Shown here: positions 28,341 through 37,309 of the stretch, piece after piece
How the letters are laid out: each line of letters begins with the position of its first letter
How positions within the stretch are numbered: the first letter of the stretch is position 1
NCBI RefSeq assembly: GCF_022662335.1
Contig: NZ_JAKNQJ010000007.1
Coordinates: forward strand, 117,635 to 181,634
Direction: 5' to 3'
Length of the DNA: 64,000 nt
Source of the DNA: Sphingomonas sp. CROZ-RG-20F-R02-07
GTDB taxonomy: Bacteria; Pseudomonadota; Alphaproteobacteria; Sphingomonadales; Sphingomonadaceae
Translations under genes and position numbers: made by a program
The notes under the pieces: generated by a model
The model's database searches: none
Seen by the model: the letters and a program-made list of their open reading frames with translations, nothing else
What the model was told of the DNA's origin: nothing

Positions 28341-29513
28341 CTAAAAACCGATGTCGCCTAAAGCGATCTTCCGATCGCGCTCGGCGAGCTCGGCCTCGTC
28401 GGCCGGGCACATCATCGACATGCCGTGGACGGCCGCGCGCTCCTGCACCTCCTCGACGAACGGCCGCAGCCCATCCTCATAGTGCCGAAAGGCGCCGACG
28501 TGATCGCCGGGAAACCGCTCCAGCGCCGCCGCCAGGCGACCGGCACCGATGATCGCCATCGAGCCACCAAAGCCCGCCAGCGGCGAGACGCAATAACCCG
28601 CATCGCCGACCAGGACGACGCGCCCGCGCGACCAGCACGGCATCCGTATCTGGTTAATCCGATCAAAGTAGAAGTCGTCGTCGCCGGCCGCCGCCGCGAG
28701 CATGGCGGGCACCTTCCAGCCAAGCCCCTCGAATCGTTCCTGAAGCAGCCGACGTTGCTGCGCGCGATCGCGATAGTCGTAGTCGATCTCGGCTGGCGTG
28801 CGGAAACCGAAGCCGATGTCGGTCCGGTCGTGATAGCCGTTGAGCATCGCCATGCGGCCGGCCACGCTGAAGGTTTCCGTCACGTTCGCGGGGAGCAGCC
28901 GCGTCCCCGGAACGACCTTCAGGAAGAAGTAGCCGCCCATGAAATAGGTGAACTGCTCGCCATCGCCGAACAGCAGCTTGCGCGTGTTCGACCGATTGCC
29001 GTCGCATCCGAACACCAAGGCGTAGTCGCGCCGCTCGCCATCGTTGAACGTGACCGAGACGTTGTCGGCGCCTTCCTCCAGCCGGGCGATCGAGCGGCCG
29101 AACAGCAGCTCGACGTCGTCCGCGAGCGCGCCGGAAAGGATGTCGAGCAGGTCGTCGCGATGGATCTCGTGGCGCTCGTGCGATGGTCGATCACCGCCAG
29201 CGTCGCCATCGGCTCCGATCGAGCCCAATGTCACGTCGTCCGCGTCCTTGAACTCGAATCGGCGGTGAGGAAGCGCCTTGGCGCGAACGGCATCGGCAAG
29301 ACCCATGCGGGCCAGGATGTCGACCGTCTCGTCCTCGATATCGACGGGCGTTCCCCCGCGCCGCAAGCCGCTCGCGGTCTCGACGACCGTGACGCGGTAC
29401 CCAAGTCGGTTCAACCAATAGGCGGTCGCGAGACCAGCGAAGCTGGCACCGCTGACGAGCACGGCTTCGGCGCGCACCCCATGCGACGTTGGGATGGTGG
29501 TTGACGGTGCCAT
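28341..29513 (-). CDS. FAD-dependent monooxygenase
   Basis: A 390-residue flavoprotein hydroxylase of the PHBH class. The N-terminal nucleotide-binding fold is AVLVSGASFAGLATAYWLNRLGY (variant G-x-S-x-x-G), the DG-type region is FGCDGNRSNTRKL and the second FAD contact is VLVGDAGYCVSPLAGFGGSMA. It probably hydroxylates an aromatic substrate using NAD(P)H and oxygen. GGAGG precedes the ATG. It is divergent from a TetR gene with a palindrome between them, a common pair for substrate-induced control. Confidence 0.9.
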   Translation of the reverse strand: MAPSTTIPTSHGVRAEAVLVSGASFAGLATAYWLNRLGYRVTVVETASGLRRGGTPVDIEDETVDILARMGLADAVRAKALPHRRFEFKDADDVTLGSIGADGDAGGDRPSHERHEIHRDDLLDILSGALADDVELLFGRSIARLEEGADNVSVTFNDGERRDYALVFGCDGNRSNTRKLLFGDGEQFTYFMGGYFFLKVVPGTRLLPANVTETFSVAGRMAMLNGYHDRTDIGFGFRTPAEIDYDYRDRAQQRRLLQERFEGLGWKVPAMLAAAAGDDDFYFDRINQIRMPCWSRGRVVLVGDAGYCVSPLAGFGGSMAIIGAGRLAAALERFPGDHVGAFRHYEDGLRPFVEEVQERAAVHGMSMMCPADEAELAERDRKIALGDIGF

Positions 29514-29546
29514 GGCGAAGCCTCCAATAAGTATGCAGCCGCGACG

Positions 29547-29559
29547 TGTACCGAGTACA
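29547..29559. promoter_or_regulatory. Palindromic operator candidate
   Basis: TGTAC-CGA-GTACA is a perfect palindrome in the 62 bases between the divergent FAD monooxygenase and TetR genes. This is the expected place for a TetR-family operator that controls both promoters. Confidence 0.55.
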
Positions 29560-29575
29560 TCGTAATACGCAAGCC

Positions 29576-30217
29576 ATGAAGGATCGCAGTCTGGATCGAC
29601 GAACCCGCAAGCGGCTGGCGACCCGTCAGCTCATTTCCGACGTCGCCACGCGCCTCTTCATGGAGCGAGGATTCGACCGGGTGACGATCGATGAGATCGC
29701 GGACGCCGCCGACGTCGGACGCATGACGGTGTTCAACCATTTCCCGCGCAAGGAGGACATGTTCTTCGACCGCGAGCAGGAGATGCGCGATCTCGCGTTC
29801 AATGCCATTCGATCGCGCGCACCCGGCACCTCGCCGATCGAGGCCTTGGGCACGCTCGCCCACGATATGGTCGCGCAGCCGTCAGAGGCCTTTCCGCTTT
29901 TCGCCGAAACCCGAACCTTCGTCGAGACGGCTCAGGCCAGCGAGGCGCTAAAAGCGCGTGCGCGTCAGATGCGTGACGACTTCGTGCGCGCGCTGGCCGG
30001 CGTGCTGGCGGACGAGGCGGGCCGACCCGCCGATGATCCCGACGCCCATCTCGCAGCCGGGTTGATCGCGGCGACGGGAAGTGTCGCCCTCTCCCGAGCG
30101 CACGCTGAAGCGAGTGCCACCGGCGACGATGTTGCAGCGGCACGCATCTTCCTGGCCATGATCGATCGGGGGATCATGGGCACGCAGGCTGCTCTGCAAG
30201 GAACGCCGTTCCGATAA
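29576..30217 (+). CDS. TetR/AcrR family transcriptional regulator
   Basis: A 213-residue repressor. The N-terminal helix-turn-helix is clear: RQLISDVATRLFMERGFDRVTIDEIADAADVGRMTVFNHFPRKEDM (about residues 15-60). The C-terminal helical ligand domain follows. The ATG at 29576 is preferred over an in-frame GTG at 29546, because the latter would place the palindromic operator inside the gene. It is likely to regulate the divergent monooxygenase gene, and perhaps the ABM and carotenoid oxygenase genes downstream. Confidence 0.9.
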   Translation: MKDRSLDRRTRKRLATRQLISDVATRLFMERGFDRVTIDEIADAADVGRMTVFNHFPRKEDMFFDREQEMRDLAFNAIRSRAPGTSPIEALGTLAHDMVAQPSEAFPLFAETRTFVETAQASEALKARARQMRDDFVRALAGVLADEAGRPADDPDAHLAAGLIAATGSVALSRAHAEASATGDDVAAARIFLAMIDRGIMGTQAALQGTPFR

Positions 30218-30377
30218 GCAGGTTGACCCAGTGTCGGACGTTCCGGGCACCCTGCCCACCCTCCACCTTCGGACATTCGTTCACGCAAAGCTTTAATTTT
30301 TCCAAGGCGTCATCGCCCTCGCATCCTAGCCCGCCCGGCCCCACATTAGGCCTCTGGTCGACGCAGGAGCTTGCCCC

Positions 30378-30695
30378 ATGTTCATCGCCATGAACCGATT
30401 TCGGGTGGTTCTGGGTCAAGAGGAGGCGTTCGAGCAGGTCTGGCTGTCGCGCGACTCGTACCTTGCCGGCGTTCCGGGGTTCGTCGAGTTCCACATGCTG
30501 AGCGGGCCCGCGACCGACGATCACGCCCTTTATTCTTCGCATACCGTATGGCGGTCGCGCGCGGATTTCGAGGCGTGGACCCGGTCAGAGGCGTTTCGCA
30601 CGGCCCATCGCGGCGCGGGCGACCACAAGCCACTGTACCTGGCCCCGCCCCGCTTCGAGGGCTTTGACGTCATCCAGACCGTCACGCCATCGTGA
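30378..30695 (+). CDS. Antibiotic biosynthesis monooxygenase (ABM) family protein
   Basis: A 105-residue ferredoxin-like protein, the size of ABM-domain monooxygenases and IsdG-like heme-degrading proteins. N6 near the start (MFIAMNRF), the Trp in HTVWRSRADFEAW and His in RTAHRG recall the Asn-Trp-His set of the heme-degrading branch, though position matching is by eye. Its stop overlaps the GTG start of the carotenoid oxygenase gene, so they are translated together. Substrate not known. Confidence 0.8.
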   Translation: MFIAMNRFRVVLGQEEAFEQVWLSRDSYLAGVPGFVEFHMLSGPATDDHALYSSHTVWRSRADFEAWTRSEAFRTAHRGAGDHKPLYLAPPRFEGFDVIQTVTPS

Positions 30696-32158
30696 CGGTC
30701 ACCTCACGCCCAACGCTCGGCAGCCGGGTCGAGCAGGCGATTGACAACGTCGTCGGCGCAGTCGCCTCGCCGATCGTCACCGGCATCGCGGCGTTCAACA
30801 AGCGCCGCCTGCCGCCCCGCGATGCGCCGCATCCGCTTCTTACCGGCATCCACGAGCCGATGACCGAGGAGCTGACGCTCACCGACCTCGCCGTCGAGGG
30901 TATCATCCCGCCCGAGCTCGACGGCCGCTACGTTCGTATCGGACCCAACCCCGCCGATGCCGACCCGCGTTCCTACCATTTCTTCACCGGCGACGGGATG
31001 CTGCACGGCATCCGCCTCCAGGGCGGTCGGGCCCGGTGGTACCGGAACCGCTGGATCCTCTCGACCGATGTTGCGGCGGCCAGGCACGTGCCGGCGGCTC
31101 CAGGGCCACGGCACATCTTCGACACGGTCAACACCAGCGTGCTGGATCATGCCGGCAGCGGCTGGGCGCTGGTGGAGGCCGGCAGCACGCCGGTCCGTTT
31201 CGACGAGCATCTGGAGGCGCAGCGCTACGACGATTTCGGCGGCACCCTGCCCGGCTCGTTCACCGCCCATCCGCGCCGGGATCCCGCGACCGGCGAGTTG
31301 CACGCGCTGTGTTACGAAGCGACCGATCCAAAGCGCATTCGCTACAACATCGTCGACGTCGCCGGTCGGGTGCGACGATCGGTGACGATCCCGGTGTCGC
31401 ACGGTCCGCTAATTCACGATTGCGCGATCACTGAGCGCTACGTCATCGTCATGGACCTGCCGCTCACCCTGTCGATGCGGACGGTGCTGGCGGGGCACGG
31501 CTTTCCCTATCGCTGGAATGAAAAGCACCCGGCCCGGATCGGGCTGCTGCCGCGCGATGGCGAGGCGGAGGATATCCGGTGGTTTCCGCTTGATCCCTGC
31601 TTCGTATTCCACACCGCCAACGCCCATGATCTGCCGGACGGGCGGGTGGCGCTTGATGTGGTCGCGTACGACCGCATGTTCGCTGGCGACAACCTGGCAC
31701 CAGACGAGCAGCCGCGCGGCCTTGAGCGCTGGACATTGGATCCTTCTACCGGATTGGTGAACCAGCGTACGATCGACCCCGCGCCGCAGGAACTGCCGAC
31801 GATAGACGAGCGTCGCACCGGCCGCGCCTACCGCCATGTCTACGCGCTAGGCCTGCCAGAACAAATGACGGAAGCGCTGGTCGGCGAGGCGCCGCTCATC
31901 AAGCACGACCTAGATGGTGGAACCCGGCGGTTACACGAATTCGGGACGGGGCGCGTTGCGGGCGAATTCGTGTTCGTGCCGCGCTCGCTAAGCGCAGATG
32001 AGGATGATGGCTGGCTCATCGGGCTCGTGATCGACGCCGGGGGGCACACCACCGCGCTGGAGATACTGGATGCCCGGAACTTCGAGGCACCACCGGTGGC
32101 ATCCGTCCGCATCCCGCATCGCGTGCCGCCTGGGATCCATGGCGCATGGCTGAGGTAA
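30692..32158 (+). CDS. Carotenoid oxygenase family dioxygenase
   Basis: A 488-residue non-heme iron dioxygenase that cleaves a double bond in carotenoids, apocarotenoids or stilbenes. The four iron-binding histidines appear in the expected order: SFTAHPRRD, VSHGPLIHD, CFVFHTANAH and the final PPGIHGAWL. It starts with GTG, overlapping the ABM gene stop. The product could be a cleavage aldehyde. Carotenoid pigments common in sphingomonads are a reasonable substrate; lignostilbenes are an alternative. Confidence 0.92.
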   Translation: MTVTSRPTLGSRVEQAIDNVVGAVASPIVTGIAAFNKRRLPPRDAPHPLLTGIHEPMTEELTLTDLAVEGIIPPELDGRYVRIGPNPADADPRSYHFFTGDGMLHGIRLQGGRARWYRNRWILSTDVAAARHVPAAPGPRHIFDTVNTSVLDHAGSGWALVEAGSTPVRFDEHLEAQRYDDFGGTLPGSFTAHPRRDPATGELHALCYEATDPKRIRYNIVDVAGRVRRSVTIPVSHGPLIHDCAITERYVIVMDLPLTLSMRTVLAGHGFPYRWNEKHPARIGLLPRDGEAEDIRWFPLDPCFVFHTANAHDLPDGRVALDVVAYDRMFAGDNLAPDEQPRGLERWTLDPSTGLVNQRTIDPAPQELPTIDERRTGRAYRHVYALGLPEQMTEALVGEAPLIKHDLDGGTRRLHEFGTGRVAGEFVFVPRSLSADEDDGWLIGLVIDAGGHTTALEILDARNFEAPPVASVRIPHRVPPGIHGAWLR

Positions 32159-32295
32159 CCTGATCCACGCTGCAGCCGCGCATTCTTCCGGCCTGACACT
32201 CGCCCCGCAAATCGGTTATTCAGCGCGATCTGCCCGCCTTCGAGAAGGGGACGCTCGTCCATGATGCTCGTCATGGCAGTTACTTCGACCGCCGG

Positions 32296-32526
32296 TCAGT
32301 TGCCGCGCAGCGCATCCACGATGTCATGCCAACGAACACCGCTCCGGCCGGCAACGTCGCTGCCGCTAATCTGACTTTGTGCGACAGATAGAGCAGCGTT
32401 ACCGAACATGTCGGTCATGGAATCCGCCATGGCCAGAATGCGGCGACAGCGGTCGCACGCGCATCCGCGTTCGTTGATCGACGGCGCTTCCGATGCCGGC
32501 GGACAGATTTTCAGATCTAGGCCCAT
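32296..32526 (-). CDS. Small cysteine-containing hypothetical protein
   Basis: A 76-residue frame (MGLDLKICPPASEAPSINER...) with C-x-C-x2-C in its middle (GCACDRCRR) and mostly normal third-position bias. It is isolated in a 950-base stretch between the carotenoid oxygenase gene and the defence operon. No ribosome-binding site is obvious, so it is uncertain. Confidence 0.4.
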   Translation of the reverse strand: MGLDLKICPPASEAPSINERGCACDRCRRILAMADSMTDMFGNAALSVAQSQISGSDVAGRSGVRWHDIVDALRGN

Positions 32527-33105
32527 GACTAAGATACGCGCGCGGAAACGCGATTGATGCATCAAAAGTGGTGATGCCTTCAGGAGACCCACCGAAGATG
32601 AGAGCGCATCCATCGCTTCGGTTTCTTCGATGGCTTGGCGAAGGCGGCGGCATTCGCCGACCCGCGCCCCGTCATCGCAGGTCCCTCAACTCGGGCAAAG
32701 GCCGAACGGCCGCTATAAAGCTGCAAGGACCCAAACCCGGTCTCTCGCGGCGCTATCCGCGCTTCCCGGAAGCGGACGTACGTTCATCCGCGGCGATACT
32801 TCCATTGGCTTGTGCAACCGGTCACACGCGCAATGGCGAAATTTGGGACAAACCCGTCATTTCCGCCCGGTCCGCCAAATGTCGGCTTCCGTCACGAGCC
32901 GACACTTCGCGCGTTCGGCCACCATGGCTCGTTGAACGAGCAAGGCTGGCCGTTAGGTGACTGACCGGTCTCAGGGCCGCGCGCGAGGAAGCAGACCTTC
33001 GCTCCATGCCCAAATGTAGATGAGCCGCTCCATTATTGGTGCCACATGAACCCAAATCAGATCGCCAGTCACGGCTGTCGACTTGAGGAAGATGCTCGGT
33101 CTCAG
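32527..33105. other. Gene-free stretch before the defence operon end
   Basis: About 580 bases. A hairpin (GTCGGCT at 32881-32887 with AGCCGAC at 32897-32903) is visible. No convincing gene was found. It lies downstream of the last gene of the minus-strand operon. Confidence 0.5.
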
Positions 33106-35733
33106 CTACAGCGTGATCCGGTTCCCCTCGAGATGACGGAAGGCGCGTTCGCGGCAAGTGAAGAGGATAACCTGCATCCGCCCGGAGGCCTCAGCGAGAA
33201 GCGTCGTCATGGCATCGAGCCGGGCGTCGTCCGAATAGACGAGCGGATCGTCGAGGATGAGCGACACAGGGGCGCCACGATCCTTCAGCAGATCGGCAAA
33301 GGCCAACCGAGTGAGGACCGCGAGCTGCTCCTGCGTGCCCCGGCTAAGCGCGGCGCATTCCTCGCGCATGCCACCGCGCGACACCGAAGCGAGCGCCAAG
33401 CCTTCGTTGAACGAGAGCTCGCTTCCGGGAAGGATCCGCTCGACGTAGGCTGACGCCCGTCGCGTAACCGGACCGAGAAACCGTCTGGCGGCTTCATCGT
33501 GGGCGCTGTCCAGCCTGTCCTGCAGGAGCTTCAAGACAGCGGCTTCGCCAGCGAGCCGGTCGGCTGCCTCGGACGCGACGGCTTCTTCCTGGACCGCATC
33601 CGCGAGAAGTCCCGTGAGCCCCTTCGCCCCTTCGCCGTCGATCTGGAGTTCGAGACGCAGGATCGCCCCCTTCAGATCGGTCCTGCGCTGCTCCGCCGCG
33701 TTGCGCGCATGGTGGAGATTATCGACGCGCTTCCTGATGACTTTCTCATCGAAGACGGATGCGTTTCGCTCAGCCTCCACCAGCAAGCCGGCGGCGCGGA
33801 CCAGATTCTCGGCCGCCTCGACGGCCGACGCCTTGGTCTCCTCGGGTGGCGTCCTGGTCTCGATCTCCTCGAGTAGCGCGCTGGCGTTCGCGTGGTCGGC
33901 CGACGCTGTCGCCTGGGAGAGTGTGAGGCCGTGATGGCGATCCTCGAATTCCTTCAGCGCGGACTCCGCGACCTCATGCGCGATCTGGGCCGCGCCCTCC
34001 GTCTCGCCCGCTTCGCGCCCCGTCTTCTCCGGAGCGTTCAGATCCGGAGCCTCTCCGTCCTCCACGGCGGCTTCCGGCTCGGGGATGACGAGAGCCATGA
34101 GCGCCACCGGTCCCGCGACGAGGCCGATCATCGGGTCGGCGACGCAGAGGGTTGCGATCTGGAGCCGGACTGCCTCGAGCGCCTGTGCGGCGACCCGCGC
34201 CGCCTCGACCCTGTCGCGCGCATCCGCAACGTCAAGGGCACCCGCGGACGAGAGAGCGTCGGCGAGCCTCTCCAGCGCCGTTTCGTGGGCTGCGCCCGCC
34301 GCAGCCATGCCGGAGATCGGAGGTCGGACGACGACGGTCGCATGACAGCCCACATCGATCCTCGTCTCCCTGATCGCGTCGATCACCCCTTCGACCGATT
34401 CGCCGTCCGCAGTGACTGGCGTTCCGTCATGCCGCTCGATCTCAATGCGCGTCGCCCCTGCCTCGAGCGCCGCCTTCGCCCTGACGACCGCCCGCTCCAG
34501 CTCCTCCAGACGCCTGACCGTGTCGGCGTCTATGCGAACCTTCGTGGCAGGTTCGAGATCCGCGATGCGAGCCTCGAGCGCGTTGAGCTCGCCCCTCCTC
34601 TTTCTTGCACCCGCGTAGGCCTCCCGCCTCGCCCTCTCGGCGAGCGCGCCGCGCGCGCCTTCCAGTTCGATCGCTGTCCTCTGCCGTTCGGTGCGGGCGC
34701 TGGATAGAGCCTTGCGGGCATCACGCTCGATCCGGATCACCTCCGCGCGCTCGTCGCCGATCGCGACGACCGCATCGTCGGCGAGACGCTTGGCCTCGGC
34801 CGTCGTGACGGCCTTCGCGCGCGCCTCGCGGAGTCTTGCGAGCGCTCCTTCGAGGCGAGCCGATTCACCCTTGGCTACCTCGTGCTCCGCCTTCCTCGTC
34901 GCAAGCCGTTCCGAAGCGCTCCTCGCGATATCCAGATCCCCCAGCAGACGACCGCGCAGAGCGATCTCCTCCGGATCGGCGATGTCCCGCTCGACGATGA
35001 TCAGGCGCACACGGGCGTCATCCAATTCCGCGAGATGAGTCTCGTACTGGGCGTTGCGCTGCTGCGCATCGGCCAACCGTGCGCGTGCCTCCGCGAGTTC
35101 GGCGTTGGCGGAGGCGAGACGCCCGGTCGGCTTGCCCGTGGCCGTGCAGAGCTCGCCATAGGCCTCTGACACCCGCCGGCGGACGGCATCGTAGGCGCGG
35201 CCACCCACCACCGTGCCGACCTCAGCCTCCAGAGCAGAATGGACGGTCTCCCTGACGATCCGGCCGGGAGCGTCGATGCCGAGCGCGGACGCCTGCCCCA
35301 CCCAGAGCAGGCCCAGCGCGCCGAGCGTGTCCGGGTCGAACGAGCGGGTGCTACCCTTCTCGAAGCCAAGCAGGTGCTGGAGCCGCTCCTCGGCCTCGTC
35401 GCTCGTCGTCCTCGTCCCGTCCGGTGCGGTGAGCTGCACCTTCGCGCTCTTAAGGAACTGCTTGGACAGCTGCCACTCGTCGCCGGCAACGGAGAAGGTC
35501 ACTTGGACAAGCGGCGCGACGTCATCGCCGACCGGGCAGTAGGATCGGGTCAGGTCGGTCTTGGCCGAATGCCGCATGAAGAACGCCCCGCGAAGCGCCT
35601 CGAGCACTGTCGACTTGCCGGTCTCGTTGGGCTCGACGACGATGTTCAATCCCGGAGCCAGGCCGTCGATCGTGCGCGGCGTGCGGAACTTCCGGAAGTT
35701 CTCCAGCTCGATCCGCTTGATGACGAGGCTCAC
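33106..35733 (-). CDS. SbcC/YhaN-like AAA ATPase of the ubiquitin-like operon
   Basis: An 875-residue SMC-type ATPase. The N-terminal Walker A is EPNETGKST (residues 34-42, first Gly replaced), the ABC signature ALSRGTQEQLAVLTRLAFADLL and Walker B SLILDDPL are at the C-terminus, and the middle is a long coiled coil. I see no CxxC zinc hook, unlike true SbcC/Rad50. With the overlapping SbcD-like gene it should make a DNA-end processing complex. It is the last gene of the operon. Confidence 0.88.
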   Translation of the reverse strand: MSLVIKRIELENFRKFRTPRTIDGLAPGLNIVVEPNETGKSTVLEALRGAFFMRHSAKTDLTRSYCPVGDDVAPLVQVTFSVAGDEWQLSKQFLKSAKVQLTAPDGTRTTSDEAEERLQHLLGFEKGSTRSFDPDTLGALGLLWVGQASALGIDAPGRIVRETVHSALEAEVGTVVGGRAYDAVRRRVSEAYGELCTATGKPTGRLASANAELAEARARLADAQQRNAQYETHLAELDDARVRLIIVERDIADPEEIALRGRLLGDLDIARSASERLATRKAEHEVAKGESARLEGALARLREARAKAVTTAEAKRLADDAVVAIGDERAEVIRIERDARKALSSARTERQRTAIELEGARGALAERARREAYAGARKRRGELNALEARIADLEPATKVRIDADTVRRLEELERAVVRAKAALEAGATRIEIERHDGTPVTADGESVEGVIDAIRETRIDVGCHATVVVRPPISGMAAAGAAHETALERLADALSSAGALDVADARDRVEAARVAAQALEAVRLQIATLCVADPMIGLVAGPVALMALVIPEPEAAVEDGEAPDLNAPEKTGREAGETEGAAQIAHEVAESALKEFEDRHHGLTLSQATASADHANASALLEEIETRTPPEETKASAVEAAENLVRAAGLLVEAERNASVFDEKVIRKRVDNLHHARNAAEQRRTDLKGAILRLELQIDGEGAKGLTGLLADAVQEEAVASEAADRLAGEAAVLKLLQDRLDSAHDEAARRFLGPVTRRASAYVERILPGSELSFNEGLALASVSRGGMREECAALSRGTQEQLAVLTRLAFADLLKDRGAPVSLILDDPLVYSDDARLDAMTTLLAEASGRMQVILFTCRERAFRHLEGNRITL

Positions 35734-36839
35734 GACGGCTCTCCCGCGCGGATGGTCTCCACATAGAGGCGCTCCAGCGCCTTCGCCGCGACCGCGGCGT
35801 CTGGCCCACCGGCATCGCAGTCCGCCCGCAGCAGCCTCGCGGCGGCGCCTAGGGTCCCTTCGACGCTCATCGCGGCCAGATCGTCGTCGGTCGGACGACC
35901 GAGCAGTTCACGGTCGTCTATCTCGCACCAGCGCAGCGCGTCGGAGAGATCGCCCTCTGCCTCGGCGATCAGAGCGGCTCGTTCGGCGATGCCGATCGCA
36001 CCGGACAGTTCGAGCCGCAGGAGGGTGCGGACCGGATCGACCTCGGCCTCCAGTCTCGCGCGCGCAGCGGCAAACTCGGAGGCATCGGAGATGGACCATC
36101 GCCGCTGCAGCCAATGATACCGCCCCGTCTCAATGCGTTCGACCGCCGGCAGCGCGCCCGCTTTCACCTCGACCAGAGCGATCGTGCCAACGTCCCTGTC
36201 GAAGCGGTCGGTCTCGGGGGTTCCGCTGTAGCAGGTGCGGTTGCCGATCATCTGGAAGCCGTGCCAGTCCCCGAGAGCCAGATAGTCCAGGCCTGACAGC
36301 TCGGCCCTATTGGGTGGCAGAAGGTTCTTGGCTTCGCCGCGCTGCGCGAAGTCGACCACGGAGCCGTGAGCCAGACCGATCCTGACGGCGCCAGGCGGGG
36401 TCGCCATCGCAGTCATCGCGTCCGTGGGATCCTCCCGGGTGTGCCTGAACTCCAGCGGTGCCGGAAGAAGCCACGCGCCCTCCGAGACCTCGACCGGTTC
36501 GGGGCGATCGACTATCCGGATGTTCGGCGCCAGCTTGGCCCTCACGCGGTCCCAGAGACCGCCTGAGCGGGCGTAGTCATGGTTCCCGGGCATCAGCCAC
36601 CATGTGCAGTCGGCCCGTGACATCCGCGTCACCGCCTGGACGATCTCCCGATCGGAGGGACCGGTGGTGTCGAACACGTCGCCCGCCACCACCACGTTGC
36701 CAACACCTCTGTCCCTCGCCAGCCCGCCGATCACGTCTATCGCGTCGAAACGGGCGTCGGTCAGGGCCGACCGCACCTCCGGCGTGAACCTCGCGAAGGA
36801 CTTGCCGATCTGCCAGTCGGCCGTGTGGATGATGCGCAT
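35730..36839 (-). CDS. SbcD-like metallophosphoesterase
   Basis: A 369-residue calcineurin-like phosphoesterase. Motifs: HTADWQIGK (residues 5-13; the usual second His of DxH is Gln), VVVAGDVFDTTG, MPGNHDYA, and LALGDWHGFQ. It is likely the nuclease partner of the ATPase gene, which it overlaps by 4 bases (ATGA). It starts 29 bases after the DUF6527-like gene. A catalytic or modified activity cannot be told from sequence alone. Confidence 0.88.
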   Translation of the reverse strand: MRIIHTADWQIGKSFARFTPEVRSALTDARFDAIDVIGGLARDRGVGNVVVAGDVFDTTGPSDREIVQAVTRMSRADCTWWLMPGNHDYARSGGLWDRVRAKLAPNIRIVDRPEPVEVSEGAWLLPAPLEFRHTREDPTDAMTAMATPPGAVRIGLAHGSVVDFAQRGEAKNLLPPNRAELSGLDYLALGDWHGFQMIGNRTCYSGTPETDRFDRDVGTIALVEVKAGALPAVERIETGRYHWLQRRWSISDASEFAAARARLEAEVDPVRTLLRLELSGAIGIAERAALIAEAEGDLSDALRWCEIDDRELLGRPTDDDLAAMSVEGTLGAAARLLRADCDAGGPDAAVAAKALERLYVETIRAGEPS

Positions 36840-36868
36840 GGCTATACCCTTTCCCTACTCTTTCCCAA

Positions 36869-37309
36869 TCAGCCGACGAGCCAGCGCTTGAGCCGTTCGA
36901 ACCAGCCCACCGCAGGTGCCGGAACGGCTTCCTGCTGCTCGGCGATCTCTACCGGGAGATCCGCAGTGCCGTAGTAGCGGGCCTTCGAGGCGCGGTCGCG
37001 GGCTCGCTCGGCTGCCACCTCCCTCTCCGACCACGGTCCGGCCTCGATGACGTGCCCCCGCCTAATCACGTAGTGCGACCGGCAGGCGAGGTTCCAGTTG
37101 CCGACCGACGGGTTCAGCGTGACCGCCTCGCCATCGTAGACCAAGTGCCAGTCCGTCGGAGTGAGCGGCGTGGTCACCTCCTCGCCGCAACCGCATGCGC
37201 AGCTGTGCGAGACCATGCCATACTCCATCGAGACGTAGAGCACGCCAGGCTCCAGCTCCTCCGGGATGTTCCTCACGAAGCGATGTTCGAGCATGTTGTG
37301 CACGATCAT
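36869..37309 (-). CDS. DUF6527-like zinc protein of a ubiquitin-like conjugation system
   Basis: A 146-residue protein. MLEHRFVRNIPEELEPGVLYVS, then a metal-binding-looking core with H35, C37, C39, C41 in SHSCACGCGEEV, TPTDWHLVYDGEAVTLNPSVGNW, and C76/H79 in ACRSHY, which together match the DUF6527 family as I remember it. That family occurs beside bacterial ThiF/E1 and ubiquitin-like genes. The start overlaps the stop of the ThiF gene (ATGA). The true role (E2-like, E3-like or protease) is not known. Confidence 0.82.
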   Translation of the reverse strand: MIVHNMLEHRFVRNIPEELEPGVLYVSMEYGMVSHSCACGCGEEVTTPLTPTDWHLVYDGEAVTLNPSVGNWNLACRSHYVIRRGHVIEAGPWSEREVAAERARDRASKARYYGTADLPVEIAEQQEAVPAPAVGWFERLKRWLVG

